Assembly: GCA_016190465.1 (NCBI GenBank)
Contig: JACPQP010000067.1
Coordinates: 1 to 8,803 of the forward strand
Length of the DNA: 8,803 nt
Direction: 5' to 3'
Origin: Chloroflexota bacterium
Lineage (GTDB): Bacteria > Chloroflexota > UBA6077 > FW602-bin22 > JACPQP01
Shown: positions 5,727 through 8,803 of the stretch, piece after piece
Numbering within the stretch: position 1 is the stretch's first letter
Layout of the letters: the number at the start of each line of letters is the position of its first letter
Translations under genes and position numbers: made by a program
The notes under the pieces: model-generated
What the model saw: the letters and a program-made list of their open reading frames with translations, nothing else
What the model was told of the DNA's origin: nothing
The model's database searches: none

Positions 5727-5957
5727 ATGAAGGGGACGAAGCGCCTGATCTTCGCCATCGAAGGGCTTGGCTGTGGTGGCGGCGGCGCCCTCACCGTCGA
5801 GCGCGCGCTGACGCGGACGGCTGGCGTCGCGCGCACCTACGTGAGTCCCGCGACCGAGATGGCCTACGTCGAGTACGACCCCACGACGACCAGCCCGGAC
5901 CGCCTGGTTGCCGCGGTGGAAGGTGTCGGCTTCCGGGTGAGCGAGCTAAACGTCTGA
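5727..5957 (+). CDS. HMA-fold (CopZ-like) small protein with single-cysteine motif
   Basis: This encodes 76 residues in the pattern of heavy-metal-associated domains: strand IFAIEGLGC, helix ALTVERALTRT, strand VARTYVSPATEMAYVEYDP, helix SPDRLVAAVEGVGF, short final strand. CopZ-type copper chaperones carry GMxCxxC. Here the motif is G13-L-G-C16-G-G-G, so the second cysteine is glycine. One-cysteine metal binding, dimeric binding through C16, or loss of metal binding are all possible. The start must be ATG 5727, since an in-frame TGA lies at 5715-5717. No convincing ribosome site precedes it, so translation may be weak or regulated. It is the first gene after array 2 and lies 154 bases before the ABC permease genes, suggesting a function linked to that exporter. 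Confidence 0.8.
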   Translation: MKGTKRLIFAIEGLGCGGGGALTVERALTRTAGVARTYVSPATEMAYVEYDPTTTSPDRLVAAVEGVGFRVSELNV

Positions 5958-5960
5958 CTA

Positions 5961-5980
5961 CGGGGGCAACCTCACCCCCG
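5961..5980 (+). other. Short GC hairpin between HMA gene and permease genes
   Basis: CGGGGG (5961-5966) and CCCCCG (5975-5980) form a perfect six-base stem with an eight-base loop, three bases after the HMA stop codon. No T-tract follows. It may be an RNA-stabilising stem or partial attenuator that sets different levels of the HMA protein and the ABC genes, or it may be chance in GC-rich DNA. The remaining gap to 6111 shows only scattered CTCA words without 11-bp phase. Confidence 0.3.
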
Positions 5981-6111
5981 GTCCCCCGCCGTTGACGGCT
6001 CCGGCTCAGGAACGGCGGAAGGCTCACAGGGGTAGGTGGGGGCTGAGGTCGGCGAGTGCCGAATCCGCCGGCGGAGAGGGGGCCGGAGGTGAGGTCCGAT
6101 GGAGGTGGCGA

Positions 6112-7212
6112 ATGTCTCTCGCCCACCGCAATCTCCTTCAGGATAGAGTGCGCCTTGCGCTGAGCACCACCGGGGTCGCGCTGGCTATCGCGCTTATCCT
6201 CCTGCTGAATGGCTTCTTGACCGGGATGAACCGGCAGATCGCGTCCTACCTCGACCACGCTCCGGGCTCGGTCGTGGTCGCCCAGGAAGGCGTGAGCAAC
6301 CTCCTCGGGGCGACGTCGCTGCTGCCCGTCGACACCATCGGCGCGACCCGCGAGGCGGAGGGGGTCTCGACCGTAGTCCCCATCCTCTCCCAGTTCATCA
6401 TCCTCGAGCTGCACGGGAAGAAGCAGCCCGCCTACCTGGTCGGCTACGACCCGGCGCTTGGCGGGGGACCCTGGCGTCTTGGCGCCGGCCGGGAGCCACA
6501 GGCAGACGACGAGGTGATCTTCGACCGTGTGCTCGCCGAGCGGCACGGCATCGCGCCGGGCACGCGGATCGACGTGATGGGGCAGCCGTTTACGGTCGTG
6601 GGGCTGTCCGAGGGCACGACCTCGTGGATGACCAGCTTCTTCTTCCTGCGCAAGACTGCCGCCGAGTCGCTGCTGCGGGCGCCGGATGCGTCGAGCTTTC
6701 TGTTGATCGCCCCATCCGACGGGGTGGAGCCCGAACAGGTTCGCGATTCCTTACGTCGATTGCCTGGCACGGAAGTGTTGCTCAAGCGGGAGGTGATCGC
6801 CAACGACCTGCGGCTGTTCGCCCGCTACTTCAGCGCGCCCCTCCAGTTGATGGTCGGGATCGCCTTTCTCGTCGGAACACTCGTAGTGGGGTTGGTGATC
6901 TATACGGCCACCGTGGAGCGGCAGCGCGAGTACGGCGTGTTGAAGGCCGTCGGCGCGCGGAACAGGGTGTTGTATCAGGTGGTCGGGATCCAGGCGATCA
7001 TCGTCGCGAGTGCGGGATCGGTGGTCGGGGTGGGCCTGGCCATCGGCGCCGGTCAACTGATCATGGCTCTGCGCCCGCAGTTCCTGATCGCGATCCAGTC
7101 CACGGCAGTTGCCTGGACATTGCTGGCCGGGCTGACCATGGCGGCGTTGGCGGCGCTCTTCCCAGCTCGCGTCATCGCCGGGCTGGCCCCGGCGGATGTC
7201 TTCCGAAGGTAG
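6112..7212 (+). CDS. FtsX/MacB-type ABC transporter permease (first of pair)
   Basis: This encodes a 366-residue membrane subunit of a type VII (MacB/LolC/FtsX-like) ABC system. I chose ATG 6112 because GGAGG (6101-6105) is six bases upstream and the N-terminus, MSLAHRNLLQDRVRLALST, then aligns with that of the next gene. The longer open frame from 5992 adds only low-complexity residues. One N-terminal helix (about 16-36) is followed by a large extracytoplasmic MacB-PCD-like region (about 37-242) and three C-terminal helices (about 244-266, 287-312, 331-350). REYGVLKAVGA (273-282) after helix 2 is the conserved ATPase-contact segment of this family. Such systems usually transduce ATP hydrolysis to the periplasm or cell surface (export of peptides, lipids or drugs, or hydrolase activation) without a classical channel. 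The substrate here is unknown. The gene ends six bases before its paralogue. Confidence 0.9.
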   Translation: MSLAHRNLLQDRVRLALSTTGVALAIALILLLNGFLTGMNRQIASYLDHAPGSVVVAQEGVSNLLGATSLLPVDTIGATREAEGVSTVVPILSQFIILELHGKKQPAYLVGYDPALGGGPWRLGAGREPQADDEVIFDRVLAERHGIAPGTRIDVMGQPFTVVGLSEGTTSWMTSFFFLRKTAAESLLRAPDASSFLLIAPSDGVEPEQVRDSLRRLPGTEVLLKREVIANDLRLFARYFSAPLQLMVGIAFLVGTLVVGLVIYTATVERQREYGVLKAVGARNRVLYQVVGIQAIIVASAGSVVGVGLAIGAGQLIMALRPQFLIAIQSTAVAWTLLAGLTMAALAALFPARVIAGLAPADVFRR

Positions 7213-7218
7213 GTCGCT

Positions 7219-8331
7219 ATGCTGCACCTCGCCTACCGCAACCTCTTCCAGAGCAAAGTCCGACTCGCGGTCTCGGTTGGGGGCGTGGCCCTGGCGCTAT
7301 CGCTCATCCTCTCGCTCGACGCGATCTTCGTCGGGATGGAAAGGCAGCTCACCGCCTACATCGACCACTCGGGCGCGGACATCTTCGTGTCCCAGCCGGG
7401 TGTGCGGACGATGCACATGGCCTCGTCCTCTCTTCCCCCGTGGACAGTCGACCAGGTCAAGGTGGTGTCGGGGGTCGAGTCGGTCACCCCGATCGTGTAC
7501 ATGTCGAACGTGGTGGTCATCGGCCCGGAGCGTCACCTGGCCTACGTGATCGGCTTGTCGCCCAACGCCACGATCGGCGGGCCGTGGCGCGTGGTCGAGG
7601 GGGTGAAGATCCCGTCGCCGGGGGAGGCAGTGATCGACCGAGGGATAGCGGCGAAGTCAGGCGTGGGCGTTGGAGACCTGGTCAAGATCCTCGGGCAGGA
7701 GTTCCGAATCGCCGGCCTGTCGGCAGGGACCGCTAGCCTGGTCAACTCCGTCGCCTTCGTCTCGGCGGACGATTTCACCCGGATGCGGGGCAACACACAG
7801 GCGGTGAGCTTCCTGCTCGTGCAGGTGAAGCCGAATGAATCGGCCGGCGGGGTCGCCACGCGGATCGAGAGAGCGGTCGATGGGGTGACCGTTCAGTCGC
7901 GGCAGGCGTTCGCCGAGCAGGAACGCAAGGTTATCAACGACATGAGCACCGACGTGATCGCGATCATGAACCTGGTGGGCTTTCTGATCGGCCTGGCGGT
8001 GATGGCGCTCACCGTGTACACCGCGACCCTTGTCCGGCGTGCGGAGTACGGCGTGCTCAAGGCGCTCGGCGCCCGCCGCGACCACCTCTACCGCGCTGTC
8101 CTGGCGCAGGCGCTGTATAGCGTCGGGCTGGGTTTCGTCGTCGGGCTGGCTTTCACGCTACTCCTTTCGGCGGTCGTGCCCGGCCTCGGGCTCAACCTGG
8201 CGCTAGAAGTCGGCGGCGGCTCCTTGCTCAAAGTCGGCGGCATGTCGCTGGTCATTGCCGGGGCCTCGGCGATTCTCCCCATCGCGCAGATCGCCGGGCT
8301 CGATCCGGCCGTCGTGTTCCGAGGGAAGTGA
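7219..8331 (+). CDS. FtsX/MacB-type ABC transporter permease (second of pair)
   Basis: This encodes 370 residues with the same layout as the preceding gene: helix 1 at about 15-37, extracytoplasmic domain about 38-244, helices at about 246-269, 294-318 and 337-357, and the ATPase-contact segment RAEYGVLKALGA (274-285). The first 50 residues and the YGVLKA(V/L)GA region are clearly paralogous to its neighbour, including the shared M..QL/I..Y.DH segment just after helix 1, while the middle of the extracytoplasmic domain has diverged. The two probably arose by tandem duplication and form a heterodimer like LolC/LolE. ATG 7219 follows the neighbour's stop by six bases, with AAGGTAGG (7206-7213) as ribosome site overlapping that stop. 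The ATPase gene starts one base after this gene's stop, so the three are one operon. Confidence 0.9.
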   Translation: MLHLAYRNLFQSKVRLAVSVGGVALALSLILSLDAIFVGMERQLTAYIDHSGADIFVSQPGVRTMHMASSSLPPWTVDQVKVVSGVESVTPIVYMSNVVVIGPERHLAYVIGLSPNATIGGPWRVVEGVKIPSPGEAVIDRGIAAKSGVGVGDLVKILGQEFRIAGLSAGTASLVNSVAFVSADDFTRMRGNTQAVSFLLVQVKPNESAGGVATRIERAVDGVTVQSRQAFAEQERKVINDMSTDVIAIMNLVGFLIGLAVMALTVYTATLVRRAEYGVLKALGARRDHLYRAVLAQALYSVGLGFVVGLAFTLLLSAVVPGLGLNLALEVGGGSLLKVGGMSLVIAGASAILPIAQIAGLDPAVVFRGK

Positions 8332-8332
8332 A

Positions 8333-8803
8333 ATGACTCGCTCAACGCTGCAAGTGACCCACGTCACCAAGCGCTACGGCTCCGGCGCTACCGAGGTAGC
8401 GGCCGTTCGCGATGTCTCACTCGCCGTCGCGCCTGGCGAGATCGTGCTGATTATGGGACCATCTGGCTCCGGGAAGACCACCCTCCTCTCGATGATGGGC
8501 GCGCTGCTCAAGCCCACCGAGGGGACGATCCAACTGAACGGCGAGACCTTGAGTGCGCTGACGGAAGATCGCCTGCCCGACATCCGCTTGCGCCAGATCG
8601 GGTTCATCTTCCAGGACTTCAACATCCTCTCGGCGCTCACGGCGCTGGAGAACGTGGCTATCGTGGCGGAGCTCGCGGGGGCAAAGAGTGGCGCGGCGCG
8701 AAAGCGTGCCGCGGCGCTGCTCACCGAGCTGGGGCTTGGCGAGCGGTTGGACTTCCTCCCCGAGAAGCTCTCGGGAGGTGAGAAGCAACGGGTGGCCATC
8801 GCC
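8333..8803 (+). CDS. ABC transporter ATPase, MacB/LolD type (partial, cut by window end)
   Basis: The first 157 codons are in the window. The protein starts MTRSTLQVTHVTKRYGSG and shows an A-loop tyrosine (Y15), the Walker A motif G42-PSGSGKTT-50, the Q-loop Q94 in FIFQDFNIL and the signature L146-SGGE-K-QRVAIA. The canonical LSGGQ is LSGGE here, an accepted variant. The Walker B motif and switch histidine would lie beyond the edge. The AxLTALENV segment after the Q-loop is typical of the MacB/LolD/FtsE group, matching the two permeases upstream. GAGGGAAG (8321-8328) stands four bases before ATG 8333, and the gene begins one base after the previous stop. It should energise the permease pair. 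Confidence 0.95.
   Translation, partial: MTRSTLQVTHVTKRYGSGATEVAAVRDVSLAVAPGEIVLIMGPSGSGKTTLLSMMGALLKPTEGTIQLNGETLSALTEDRLPDIRLRQIGFIFQDFNILSALTALENVAIVAELAGAKSGAARKRAAALLTELGLGERLDFLPEKLSGGEKQRVAIA

Noticed and set aside
5971..6050. A third regulator array before the permease genes
   Set aside because: CTCAC at 5971, CTCAG at 6005, CTCAC at 6023 and an inverted copy near 6042 have steps of 34 and 18 bp, without the 11-bp phase of the two accepted arrays.
5791..6546. Long minus-strand open frame of 251 codons
   Set aside because: It lies opposite the HMA and permease genes, has a charged and repetitive composition and shows no domain. It results from few stop codons in GC-rich DNA.

Overview
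The window is a GC-rich, gene-dense stretch of bacterial DNA in which every gene I can support lies on the + strand. Codon use and the protein families would suit a Chloroflexota (Thermomicrobia-like) genome, with an actinobacterium as second choice. That is an inference from GC content and protein style, because no rRNA or single-copy marker gene is present.

Layout. Bases 1-82 hold the last codons of an unrecognised protein. Bases 83-403 hold no long gene, but they carry an inverted repeat, a 17-bp direct repeat and a four-unit CTCAG array with exact 11-bp spacing. Downstream come a lipoprotein (404-907), a small membrane protein with a CCAHH motif (895-1374), a heme-copper-oxidase subunit I homologue that lacks its first three helices and has altered metal-ligand positions (about 1392-2711), and a 71-residue two-helix protein (2741-2956). 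Next is the wreck of a sulfatase gene, with its N- and C-terminal ends fused out of frame (3169-3497) and its own recognisable promoter. An OmpR-family response regulator (3469-4143) and its histidine kinase (4146-5579) follow directly.

Immediately after the kinase is a second array of four CTCA(G/T) units, again spaced by exactly 11 bp (5591-5634). It lies about 90 bases before a small HMA-fold protein whose CxxC metal motif is reduced to one cysteine (5727-5957). Two tandem, paralogous FtsX/MacB-type ABC permeases (6112-7212, 7219-8331) and their ATPase (8333 onward, cut by the window edge) complete the region.

How the parts may work together. The two arrays have the geometry of tandem sites for an OmpR/PhoB-type regulator, and such a regulator is encoded between them. 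The simplest model is that this two-component system controls two transcription units. One encodes envelope proteins: the lipoprotein, the CCAHH protein, the oxidase-like protein and the small membrane protein. The other encodes the HMA-like protein and the ABC system. The recurrent His/Cys pairs (GGHH, CCAHH, HMA) hint at metal or redox stress, but the ligand and the transported substrate cannot be read from the sequence. Two genes within 2 kb appear to have suffered clean deletions, so either recent gene decay or an assembly problem should be considered.
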